Both the position numbers and the translations under genes were made by a program. Below are positions 1 through 10,409 of a stretch of DNA of 64,000 bases, piece after piece. The DNA comes from Lepidodermella squamata (Eukaryota > Gastrotricha): contig JBLDXI010000029.1 in NCBI GenBank assembly GCA_047495785.1, forward strand, positions 2,418,001-2,482,000, read 5' to 3'. Within the stretch, counting starts at the first letter, position 1. Each line of letters opens with the position of its first letter. The notes beneath the pieces were generated by a model that made no database searches, was not told the DNA's origin, and worked only from the letters and a program-made list of their open reading frames with translations.

Positions 1-3000
1 GGTTGCGTAGTTTCTATTTCTACGAGGCCGCTGCTATTACGCTGCAAACACTTGATTTTCGCCTTCTTCACCTCGCCCGTTGTTTTACTGACCTCGGCCA
101 GTAGGCGCGAAATCGAGGCTGGTTCTTCGGAATTATGAATGTGTAACATCACCGGGAAGCCCTGGGTCAACGGAATTCGAACGTCGAAAACAACGATTCG
201 AGCGCGGAATCGGTTCGAAGTCGGCGCGGGTAGGTTGGCATCGGCCAGAATCGAGCCGACAGCTATCGTGGCCGGGTCAATGGTTTGAGCTAGCACAATC
301 TGAGCTTGGTCGCCGCCGAACGCGGCCTGAGCTGGTTGGTTGTCGATAGTTATCGATTTGATAGTTGCTAACTGCGACGAGGGCTGGAGGACCATGCGAT
401 CGTTGACTTGCAAATGACCGGAACAGACAATACCGGCCAGAGTTGTAGCGGCTGAACCGGTCGCTTGGCGGAAGACGTCAACCACGCAAAAACGAGTCGG
501 ACTGAGGAAAGAGCCGCGGTCGGGTGGAACCAAAGAGTCTGAAATAACAGCAAATTGAAAAGCCTCATTCTAATAAATTATTATTGGGAATATATTAAGA
601 TGGACGCTTGGGCCTGAACAAATATCAGTGCATTATTTCGCTCGTTCTTTAAGCAGTCTTTAAGCTCTTTAGCGCGAAAATGCACCGAGATATTATGGAA
701 AATAATCAGCACCCTGAAATAATTGATGGTTCAAAAACGTAATTTTTCACTAAATACCGTTTGAAGTAATTGTGCATAAGGTTTCATGTTATTAAATACA
801 ATTTTCAAATCGAAAGGTAAAATCATTACTACTTTCATGGGGGTCATTTAGAATCTGAAATTCCAATGTTGAAAGCATCCGATTTAGAAATCAGGGTGCA
901 CAAAAAATCGCCTGAAATCGATTGGGCCGATAGGGCGATTTCGACCACTTTTCGCATTCTTAACAACGACAAACGGGTTTCAAAATCGTGATTAGGACCA
1001 TTGAACCCTGAAATGCCGCCATACATTTGTTTCGTCCACAGATAAAAAAAAGTCGGCCGTGAAAGGGTTAATGGTTGCTCTAAAGGCGATTTTTTTACGA
1101 GAAAATCGTTTTCAACTCACCTATTTGGTCGACGAGGCAAGGTCCATTGTACCATTGTTTCAGTTCGGCAACGTCAGTCGGGTATTTCGTCAAATTCAGC
1201 CCAAGCAATCCACTCACCGGAACGTAGAAAATATCACTATCTTTGAAGCCAGTCGTCTTCAAAAACAGCCCCAATTTCGTCGTAATCTCTTTGAAACGAT
1301 CCTCGGCCCAATTCACAGTGTCCATCTTGTTAACCGCAATAACAACCTGGGTTACACCCAACGCACGCAGTAACAACGCGTGTTCTCGAGTTTGCCCACC
1401 TGATTCGAACCCAGATTCAAATTCACCCTTTGTCGCATTCACGACCAAAATCGCAACATCGGCCTGGCTAGCGCCGGTTATCATATTGGGCACAAAATCG
1501 CGATGCCCCGGCGCGTCCATTAAATTGATGATCCGATTTTTCGTCTCAAATCTCATGTGACCAACATCGATGGTCACGCCTCGATTCCTCTCCTCGTCAG
1601 TTTCATCGAAAACCCAGGCAAATGCGAATGAACCTTTCCCGATTTTCTCAGAATCAGTCTTATTGCGATGCATTGTCTTTTTGTCGACAAAATCGAGTTG
1701 GTAAAGCAAATGGCCCATTAGGGTCGATTTTCCAGCGTCAACGTGGCCTACAACAACCAGATTCAACAGGTGTTTACCGTTATTCCGCGTATTCAAAATT
1801 TGCTCCAATTCGGCTACGTTTTTCACAGTCTTCGTCTTCTCGATACTGCCTCGATTGACAACTCCCTTTTGCTGGCGAATAGTCGGTGAAGCTCGCGGGT
1901 CTCCGTACGCACTCGAACACCGCTCGGACCGCTCGCGTGTCGGTGTCCCCGGGCACGGAGAGGGAGCGGGTGAAGAGGCGACTGATGAAATCGCGTTACT
2001 CTCAGCCGCTAATGCATTCGCATTTTGCTGAGCGACGATAACACGTAGAGGCTTGAAAAATTCCGATTTTGGACCAGTTGTAGTCGGCGAAGGAGGCGGT
2101 CCGTCAGCGCCGAAAGCCGATGCGTCAACAACAAACCCTTAAAATTAGCGAAATGACGAAATAATAGACTTCAATCAAGCAATTTATTGAAAGAGAGAAA
2201 CGTTAATTAAGATAAATTTAAGCAGTAGTCGAAGCAATTTTGCGAGCTTTGAGAACAAGCTCATCTGGTGAAGCCGTAGAAAAGTCGAATTTTGGAATGT
2301 TCGGCGCATTTCGAAGCTTTTTCACAATCAAATAAGGCCGGGAGACGTGTTTTAAAGTGGAAACGTAAAGACTTGTGCAAGTTTTCGGCTTCGATCGACA
2401 CGCTGCGACTAGAAGTCGAGCTGCCGGCGTAAGAGCTTGGGTTCTCATAACTGTGACGTGAAATTCATGTAAATCATCATCTGGCTTTTCTGTTTGTGGA
2501 ACCATAAAGATTTCAGTTTCTGGTTTTTTCTCATAAATGGGAACTGATTTAGCTTTCTCTTCAGTCGGTAGCATTTTTTCCTTTTCAACCGGCGTCTTAA
2601 TAACTGGAGAGAAAACGGGAAGAGTGAATTGCGGTTGATCCTTCTTCAGCTTAGCAGCCTCCTGGCCATATTGATTCATAAGCGACATCAAAGAAGACAA
2701 ATCGCCTCCTGATTTAGCTGTCACCGCAGGTGATGGAGGCTGAATTTGAGCTAACGGCTTTGGAAAAGCCGAAAGGTTATTTTGATGGAAAGAAGCAGAA
2801 GCCAATGAAGGTTTCGAAAGTATATTAGCAGAATTATCAGATGAAGGCAAGAATTCGCTCAAAGCATCTAAATCCTCATCTTCGACAATCAAATCTTACC
2901 TTATGATGGCCGAGGGAAGAGAAGAAAAAAAGCCAAATATGAAATTACTAAATAGCATGAAAATCGATATTTACCTTTTCCATAAGTTGACCGACCCGCT

Positions 3001-3352
3001 TGAGCTGCTTTCGGGGTAGTAATATCGGCGCCTTTCATCAGTTCTGCTAGTCGTGCATCGTCGTCTCCTCCGGAAGCCCCGCTTCGAGCTGAATCAATTG
3101 GATTAGTCATTTTTCCGGTAGAGATTAAGCTTCAAAACCTTTAGGGGTAGCCTTTGGACTTGGAGCGGGGGCCTTTTTCGGCTGCATCATTTCATGTAGG
3201 GATAATTGTTGCGCGCCACCTCGTAAATACTGCTGCATACTCGTCGACAGTAGATTGGTATCGTCGACAGAGGTTCCAGTGATGTCATCATCTTCCTCGG
3301 CGTCCTCTATATCCTCATCTAAATATTGTTTAACGTTGCGATGTCGAGACAT
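1..3352 (-). CDS. HBS1L: HBS1 translational GTPase, ribosome rescue factor (3' end lies beyond the window)
   Basis: HBS1 is the eRF3/EF-Tu-like GTPase that works with Pelota to split stalled ribosomes in no-go decay. Exons (minus): 3139-3352, 2975-3088, 1121-2137 and 538 down to the window edge; all junctions keep phase. The first exon begins [14 protein letters not shown], matching the conserved HBS1L start MARHRNVRGY. The G domain shows [17 protein letters not shown] and NKMD. The last visible exon covers beta-barrel domains II and III (VDQIDSLVPP... [14 protein letters not shown]) and is still open at base 1. Between exons 2 and 3 lies another acceptor exon of the same phase (separate entry). 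The 582-bp intron 539-1120 is long for this locus and holds nothing I recognise. Identification is firm; the exon 3 acceptor (ttttaag at 2138) is inferred from frame. Confidence 0.93.
2218..2894 (-). CDS. SKI7-like alternative terminal exon of the HBS1 locus
   Basis: An open exon of 225 codons ends in its own stop at 2218 and lies between HBS1 exons 2 and 3. Exon 2 ends in phase 1 (AAA G at 2975) and this exon begins in the matching phase after gtaag at 2895, so joining is in frame; skipping it also keeps frame into the GTPase exon. It has no GTPase motif. It carries [15 protein letters not shown], a helical [12 protein letters not shown] stretch, and near the C terminus [17 protein letters not shown], resembling the FDxPSPDD motif of HBS1/SKI7 proteins. 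In human HBS1L a short splice form ending in a comparable exon is the SKI7 equivalent that bridges the exosome and the SKI complex. By analogy this exon would make the SKI7 product. This is inference from frame and motif, not from transcripts. Confidence 0.75.
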
Positions 3353-3844
3353 TTAAGCGACTGCCTATGTCTAAACTCAGCTAAAGAAGCTGATATAAGT
3401 ATACCTATGTAAGAAACATCACAAAGATAATGCAAGTGTTGATGCGAAAAATTGACTCGCATAAAGTCAAAAAGAGAAGAGGAAGCCATCTGGTTAGCAA
3501 GTTATGCATGACCGTTTGTGAGATTGTGGTCACCATCAAAAAAGCTGGCTAACCTAGCCAGGGTTTTGCCTCGACTAAATTGTCCCTTCTAATGCGTCTC
3601 CCGTATGGTGCGATGGCGATACATGCCGGTGGCTAATCAGCAAATATAGTAAAACAAAAACCTATGCAATAAATGACACACTAAATTATCAACGAAAATT
3701 AATCGTGTGAAGACAACTGGTTGCTAAAATATGATGAAATAAAATCAGGAGGAAGCGGTAGAATAAAATTTTGCAAGCAATAATTTATAGGCCGTAGCAA
3801 TACTAATTCATTTAGACATATTAAAGGCATGGAGTTTAAAACTG
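3353..3844. other. Intergenic, no gene seen
   Basis: Lies upstream of HBS1 (minus) and downstream of the hydroxyacid oxidase (minus). It should hold the HBS1 promoter and the oxidase 3' UTR. I see no ORF with family resemblance, no RNA gene and no notable repeat. Confidence 0.6.
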
Positions 3845-5075
3845 TTATAGTTGAGCGTTGAAACGATGACGATGAATAACTATCGAGCGCGACACATCAG
3901 ACGCTTTAGGACAACCGCTCAAAGCCATTGCACGGGACAATTCACCGTGTAGAATATCAACAACATGGCCGATCCCGCCTTCACCTCCGCATGTAAGGCC
4001 ATACAAAACAGGCCTGCCAATAAATACCATCTTCGCACCCAGAGCCAAAGCTTTGAGAACGTCAGTGCCAGAACGAATTCCGCCGTCGACCATTACAGGG
4101 CAGCGACCAGCTACTGCTTTCACAACTTGTGGCAAAGCTTCGATGGAAGCGGGTACAGAATCAATTTGCCTTCCGCCATGATTTGACACAATTATTCCTT
4201 CAAAAACTATGTAAAGAGATGCGAATTAAGTCAATTTAATGCCAACCTGATGCACCATGAGCCAAAGCAATCTCGGCATCCTCTGGAGACAAAACTCCTT
4301 TCACGATGATAGGCAATTTTGTGATCGAACGTAGCCAATCAATGCAATCCCAAGTCAATGTTTGGTCAAGTTGTTGTAAGATGTAAACAAAAAGGCCAGA
4401 CTCGTTGGTACCATTGTTACTGTTTGCTGATGGAATGTTAGCTTGCTTCATTCCAACAAAGTTTCCCAGATTGAGATGAGGTGGCAACGCAAACTTATTG
4501 CGGCAATCGGCTAATCTTCGGCCGAATATTTGAGCGTCAACAGTGAGCACAAGAGCTTTGTAGCCCGCTTGTTCGACTCGTCGAACGAGTTGACGAGTTA
4601 TTTCTCTATCTTTGTAAACGTACAACTGGAACCACAAGTGTGCATTTTGCCCTCCAGCTGCAGCGACCTCTTCTAAACTGGTAGTGGATAATGTCGAAAG
4701 AATCATCAAGCATCCTTTACGCGCTGCTGCTCTCTGAGTTAACATGCAACTATTAAGTAAGTTACGGAAATGGCATTAATGGCATACTGCAGTGGCCTCT
4801 TCACCATCCGGATGAGCCAGTTTGTGCATAGCCGTCGGTGAGAACCCAATGGGTGAAGAAAACTGCTGACCTAGGATGTTCACTTTCATATCCAACTTGG
4901 AAACGTCGACCATCATCTTCGGCATCAACAAAAATCTATCGTAAGCCTCTTCATTGTCTCTGAGAGTTCTTTCTTCATCGGCTCCACTTTTATAGTATCC
5001 CAGAGCCGAAGACGGCAGTATGGAAATAGCCCGCTTTTCAACATCCCTGACGGTCAACAAGTCACTCAAATGCAT
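3845..5075 (-). CDS. HAO1: FMN-dependent 2-hydroxyacid oxidase (glycolate oxidase family)
   Basis: Oxidises short 2-hydroxyacids such as glycolate to 2-oxoacids with FMN, usually in peroxisomes, releasing H2O2. Three exons (4788-5075, 4247-4733, 3845-4197) with introns of 54 and 49 bp give 375 aa, close to human HAO1 (370). Seen: YYKSGADEERTLRDN near residue 27, the FMN-binding PTAMHKLAHPDGE, LYVYKDREIT, the catalytic-His motif SNHGGRQIDSVPAS, the FMN-phosphate segment DGGIRSGTDVLKALALGAK and GRPVLYG. The start at 5075 was chosen because MHLSDLLTVRDVEKRA aligns with the family start; the frame stays open upstream to 5240, so an extended N terminus is possible. It ends NAQL with no clear PTS1. 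It diverges from SLX1 across 299 bp. HAO1 and HAO2 cannot be told apart by eye. Confidence 0.93.
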
Positions 5076-5374
5076 GTTGGCAACTGGTTTGACTTCGGAT
5101 TGACTTCGGACTTGTGGATGGAATGGAAAATGACAAACAAGATTTTCTCCCTGTTCGGAAAATTTACCGGCAAAACTCATTAAGTTTTGAACTTTGTTAA
5201 AATACATGATATCGATTATTAATAAACCCATACATTTCAACCTAACTTGTGTATGTTGAATAAAATCTTAATATCTTTATCGTGTTTTTTTCGTTCCCTT
5301 TAAGCTTGGGTTTTTTTGGCCGAAATCGGAAATCTTCATTGATTTGTTCTAGTACGGGATGTGCTTGCTAGAAA
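5076..5374. promoter_or_regulatory. Shared 5' region of HAO (minus) and SLX1 (plus)
   Basis: A 299-bp spacer between divergent starts. It must contain both promoters unless the HAO 5' exon extends into it. No TATA box is evident on either side. Confidence 0.5.
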
Positions 5375-6160
5375 ATGTGTGAAATCGAGCGATTTTTCGG
5401 CTGCTATATGCTTGTTTCAAGAAATGAGCGGTATGCCGGAAGCACTTACATCGGATTTACTAACAATCCAACTCGACGAGAGGGTCAGCACAACAAAGGA
5501 AAAGAGGCTGGCGGAGCGTGGAAAACTAGCGGTAAAGGACCATGGGACATGGCGCTAATAGTCCATGGTTTTCCAAATGAAATATCTGCTCTTCAGTTTG
5601 AATGGGCTTGGCAAAACCCTGAAAAATCGCGACACCTCCGGCGCAGCAAGCGAAACTTTAAAAAGTGCAATTCTCGCACGCCAGTTGCTAAAAGACTTGA
5701 AGTAATGATTGCTATGGTTAACTGCGCTCCATGGAAGAGGTTGCCTCTCACAATCCGTTGGCTCTGCCCATCCTATCAACGAATGTTTGAGGGTGAAATA
5801 CCGCTTCACATCCCGATCACTTTTGGTCGTGTGAAGGTTGTAAAGACTCCAGCTGCCCCTCAGGCTGATAATCACTCAAGCTTCAAATGCTTTTTATGCA
5901 GTGAATCAATCCCTACTGATGAAAACCTCTCTTGTTATTGGCCGGATTGTCGCAATTCCCATTTTCATATGACCTGTATTTCTGACTTCATGTTAGCAGC
6001 TGACCAAGCTGGCAAAAACGGAAAATTAATACCAGTATCCGGTCGCTGTCCATCCTGCAAGGGTGATATATTATGGGGTGATTTCATTCGCTACAAACAC
6101 GGTTGTTACCGATCTTTGCTACCTGCTCAAGATGACGACATTCCAGAATCTCAGTCTTAA
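5375..6160 (+). CDS. SLX1: SLX1 structure-specific endonuclease subunit
   Basis: Catalytic GIY-YIG subunit of the SLX1-SLX4 nuclease, which resolves branched DNA such as Holliday junctions. One uninterrupted exon of 261 codons. Seen: GIY-YIG core with GCYMLVS (9-15) and TYIGFTNNPTRR (24-35), QHNKG after it, GGAWKTSGKGPW, and the catalytic Glu in QFEWAWQNP (about residue 76). The C-terminal RING-like zinc domain is intact: CFLC, CYWPDCRNSHFHMTC and RCPSCKGDILWGD. The length matches human SLX1A (275). The start has an in-frame TAG just upstream. The stop codon overlaps a candidate polyadenylation signal (taataaac) and the next gene starts 39 bp later on the same strand, so the two may be transcribed together. 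Confidence 0.95.
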   Translation: MCEIERFFGCYMLVSRNERYAGSTYIGFTNNPTRREGQHNKGKEAGGAWKTSGKGPWDMALIVHGFPNEISALQFEWAWQNPEKSRHLRRSKRNFKKCNSRTPVAKRLEVMIAMVNCAPWKRLPLTIRWLCPSYQRMFEGEIPLHIPITFGRVKVVKTPAAPQADNHSSFKCFLCSESIPTDENLSCYWPDCRNSHFHMTCISDFMLAADQAGKNGKLIPVSGRCPSCKGDILWGDFIRYKHGCYRSLLPAQDDDIPESQS

Positions 6161-6199
6161 TAAACTCGACTTTCTGTACTGCTCTTTTTAGAATTTTAA

Positions 6200-9100
6200 A
6201 TGTCAACTCAACGTAGTTTGTATCCATATACATTCGAAGGACAAGCGCATCAGCGCCCAGCTCAGTCTTATGCAGGGCATGATAGCAAGGTAAGCGTCCT
6301 GCATATGTCGTCAATTCTTCCTACTGCTTTTTGATAATTCAGAAAAATAGGGACGAACTTTTAAAACATCTTGAGGACGAGCGTCGCCGTCGGGAGGTTT
6401 GTTTATTTGCCTTAACAAAATTTCAAACGACAATTTCCCTTATTTCAGAGGATTCGACAATGCGAAGCCGCTTCAACTAAGCTTCAATCGGCATGGCGCG
6501 GAACTTTGATTAGAAATGAGCGTCAAAAGAATATTGCTGCCGACTTTCACGGAATCGTTGAAAAGCTCAAGTCTTCCAGTCTTGACGTTGAATCTGCCGA
6601 TAAATTGGTCCGTTGCATGGCATTCAGCCGTCGTGAAAACTTGCTCGAAGATGATATTGTAAGCATAACATTTGGAGAATAATTAAATTTGATTATTTTT
6701 ACAATAGCATTGGTTTGCGAATCAAGTTCTCAAGGAGGTGGTGAAATTTCTTCCTGTTTTTGTCACCATCGATACGAAAGGAAAGCCGATTCTCTATCGT
6801 CTGAAAGCATTCTTGTTTTACATTTTGACGCGCATATGCTCATCATCTCGTCCAACCACGGCACTTCGACTACTCGAGCTTCTATTAAGCCCGAACACTT
6901 ATTCCAAAACATTCAGCGCTGAAGTCGCCCAAGAAACTGCTAAGCAGGCTGTCGAATATTTGATCAGCCATGATTTTTACCTAACTCTATGCCAAACCCT
7001 GATATCAAAAGCCGACGCTGGGTTGGAAATGCTGCCTGGTCAAGCTTTCCCGGGTGGTTTTCCCGGCGCTATCCTCCAATTGATGCTCGTACCTCTCCAT
7101 TCAACTACTGAATCAGCTGATATTACCAATTTTGTTGCAACTCAATTTGTTTTCGATGTTTTGTGTCGACCTGAACCGATAATCGCCCGCTTCTTCATCC
7201 CAGCTTTTCTTGTCAGCAATATCGGCGATCGTTTATCGCTTCTGGTTGCTAAATGTTTGTTGAATCAACGCTCGAAATTGGCACAGTTGCAGCCGATTTC
7301 GAATGTTCATGTTGTTTGGTGTGTCCTATCCGCGTTAAAGAAGGCTGATACGCAGAAAATGAGCAATGCCGACGCGTTGAATATCATTGAGTGCCTTGCG
7401 ATTCTGCTCAGCCAAATGCCGGTCGTGGACCGTTTGCAAGATGACCGTATTCCAATGCATATCGACGGTGCTGATTCGGATGGCGAAGATTCGGACGAAG
7501 AAACGGCTCATCATGTTTTCCAGCTCAATCAAGACTCGGCGCTAAGCTCCTCGATTTGGTCCAGTATGCCTTCATACGCAAAACATATGCATAGCGAGGT
7601 TGTTTCGATGTTGTGCAATGATCGTGGTTTCGCTACTTTCCTTCGAGTCCTTATCGACACGACGAAGAAATCATCGATGAATAACGCAGATGACGGTACT
7701 TGTCAAATCGCTCAGTTATTCTACGAATTAATCTATCGACACGGCGTAACTCCTGGCCAAATGCGAGGATCGGCCCTGCCGGTGTTTGATAAAGACCTGT
7801 TAAGGCGGTTCTATTTCAAATTGGCCACTCTGTGTGGGCCTATTGCGTACCCAGTCCAAGTTACTTTACTTCAGCGTATTCAGTCGGGCTTACCATTGCA
7901 CACGCTAGAATACAACATGCTGGTGCCGATTTTCACGATTTTCACTAAATTCTTCCATTGGTTACTGCTCTGTGTTAACGATGCGGAATTTCTGGAAAAT
8001 TCGCCCGATCGACGTATTTTGACCCCGTTTGCCACGCACGAGTTGATAGAAATTACGTCAAATTTTCGAAAGGCGTGCGCAGGTCTCGTGGATGTACTCA
8101 GCCCTTCAAGATTTCTAGGGCCTTCAATGAAAACTGAACAACTAATAACATCGCCGAAATCGTATATCGCAATGTTCAAATCGGCCTGTCATTTGTTGAA
8201 GCATCTTTACAGCCGAAATTGCCGGCTCAATTTTTTGCCCGAGGGTTTCTGGTCATCTGTTCTGTCGACAGTTCAACCCGTATATCCGCCGCCTTTCGGT
8301 CTTATCTCCTATTTAATTCAACCATTTTCCGACCCGGATTTGCTGTTAACCGGCGAGTATGTCGAACAGGGCTTGGATCCATCGATCGCGAGAGGTTTCA
8401 CCGCAAGTGAGATTCATTTAGCCATTGTTTTGACCAATGTCCCATTTCTATTGCCGTTTGAGTATCGTTACGACGTTTTCCGGGCGGTTCTAAACCGAGA
8501 TCGGGAGGCTAATTACCGATCTCGCCCAATGGGGCTAGACGAGGGTATGACTATCGACGTCCGAGTTAGGCGGCAATATTTGTACGAAGACGCTTTCGAC
8601 CGGTTGTCGCTGGAAAATGCGCCGAATCTCCGTAAAAGAGTGCGGTGCCAACTGGTCAATTTCACTGGGTTGGACGAGGCTGGTATCGATGGGGGTGGCT
8701 TGTTTCGCGAATTCGTGACTGAGCTGATTCGAACAGCTTTCGACCCAAATCGCGGCCTATTTTGCTACACCCCGACCGCAAAGGACTGCCGGTTATACCC
8801 GAACCCGGCCGCGGAGGCGCTGTACCCGGATAACTGGAAGAAGCACTTCTTTTTCCTTGGTCGAATTGTTGGCAAGTTACTCTACGAAAAATTGCTGGTC
8901 GAACTGCCGATGGCTGATTTTTTTCTCGCAAAAATATTATCGCGAGATTTCGCCTCGTTGGACGTTCACCATCTCGCCGATTTAGACCCTGTTTTGTACA
9001 AAAATTTGCTGTTTTTGAAGACCTACTCGGGCAATGTCGAGGATTTAGGCCTTGATTTTACGGTTGTTGATGATTCTCAAATCAGCGAAAACCCGCGTGT

Positions 9101-10409
9101 TATCGAGTTGATACCGAACGGTAAAAACACGCCGGTTTCGGCTGAAAATCGCATCTTATACACGCATTTAGTCGCGGATTATAAACTGAACCGGCGAATC
9201 AGCGCCCAGTGCCGCGCGTTTGTCGAAGGCCTGTCCCACGTCGTCAATATCGATTGGCTGCGCATGTTTTCGCCGCCTGAGCTGCAGACGCTGATTTCTG
9301 GCGCCGAGCGGCCGATAAATATGGCGGATTTTATGGCAAATGTACGCTACACTGGGGCGTATAACGAAGAGCATCCGACTATTCGCGCTTTCTGGGCTGT
9401 TGTTAAACATCGCATGTCCGAGGACCAGCGCCGTCAATTGCTCAAATTTGTCACAAGTTGTTCTCGCCCTCCTATGTTTGGGTTCAAGGTCAGTTATCCA
9501 TTTTTACGTTTTCACAATTTTTAGAGAGAGCTGTTGGTTTTATTATTTCAAAACGAAAATAAAAGCACCGGCCACGTTGGCTTTGGGCGCATCAGAAATA
9601 TCGTTATAATAATTCTCACAATTCACAATTTTTACAATCATAATTTGACATTTTCGTCTTAATTTCTCGTTTTTTTTACTATACCGTAATCCAGTACAAC
9701 TTCACACAGTCTCTTCCTTAAAAATTCCCAAAAAAACAACGTTTTTTGGTCTACTTTGAAGTGTTGTCCTGCGATAACCGTAACAGATATCCGCGCGCTC
9801 CAACTTAGCGAATTCAAGCTTCTACTTTTCTGAAGAAGTAGCCAAAAGGCACACCCTTCGATGGAGCGCAAAATTCAGATAACTCCGAAATCGATTTGAA
9901 TTTTACTCGGCAATTTTGAATTTTTTTGAGAAAATTGAATTTAAGCTGGATTTTTTTAGTTTTTAATGTTTGTCTTATTTTAATATTTTATTTTGGCAGC
10001 AAATAACAGCATTTGGTCATAACAGGTCATAACAGCAAATACCCAAAACAGCAAATTTTTTAACTTGCGACATAACAGCATAAACACGATGTATCTTATA
10101 CATTTTGCTGGTTTGTCGCGTCCGCTTTTCTGCGAGGTTGCTGTTTTGTCGCCCTAACTTTACTTTAATATTTTGATATTTCAATATTTCAATAATTTTT
10201 TCAATATTTTTTAGGACCTCGAACCGCCTTTCACGATTCACTCTTCCGGTCCCCCCGACCAAAACGGGCCCGCGGCTGGCGGTTTGCGACTTCCATCAGC
10301 CTCGACCTGCATTAATCTGTTGAAATTACCTGAATACGTCGAAGAAGATACACTGTACGAAAGGCTGTGTTATGCCATCGAGTCGCAATCTGGCTTCGAA
10401 TTGAGCTAG
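6200..10409 (+). CDS. UBE3C: HECT-type E3 ubiquitin ligase UBE3C
   Basis: Adds and extends ubiquitin chains on proteasome-bound substrates. Five exons: 6200-6289, 6343-6396, 6449-6658, 6708-9488 and 10215-10409, giving 1109 aa (human 1083). Near the N terminus an IQ-like helix (STKLQSAWRGTLIRNERQK) follows a charged coiled stretch, as in UBE3C. The HECT domain occupies the last ~380 residues: GLDEAGIDGGGLFREFVTEL, LYPNPAAE, FLGRIVGKLLYE, the LLKFVTSCSRPP motif, then in the last exon the catalytic Cys in STCINLLKLPEY and the C terminus GFELS, identical to the human end. Introns are 50-53 bp except the last (726 bp, 9489-10214), which is AT-rich with several aacagcaaat-like runs. Frame is intact throughout. 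Confidence 0.97.
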
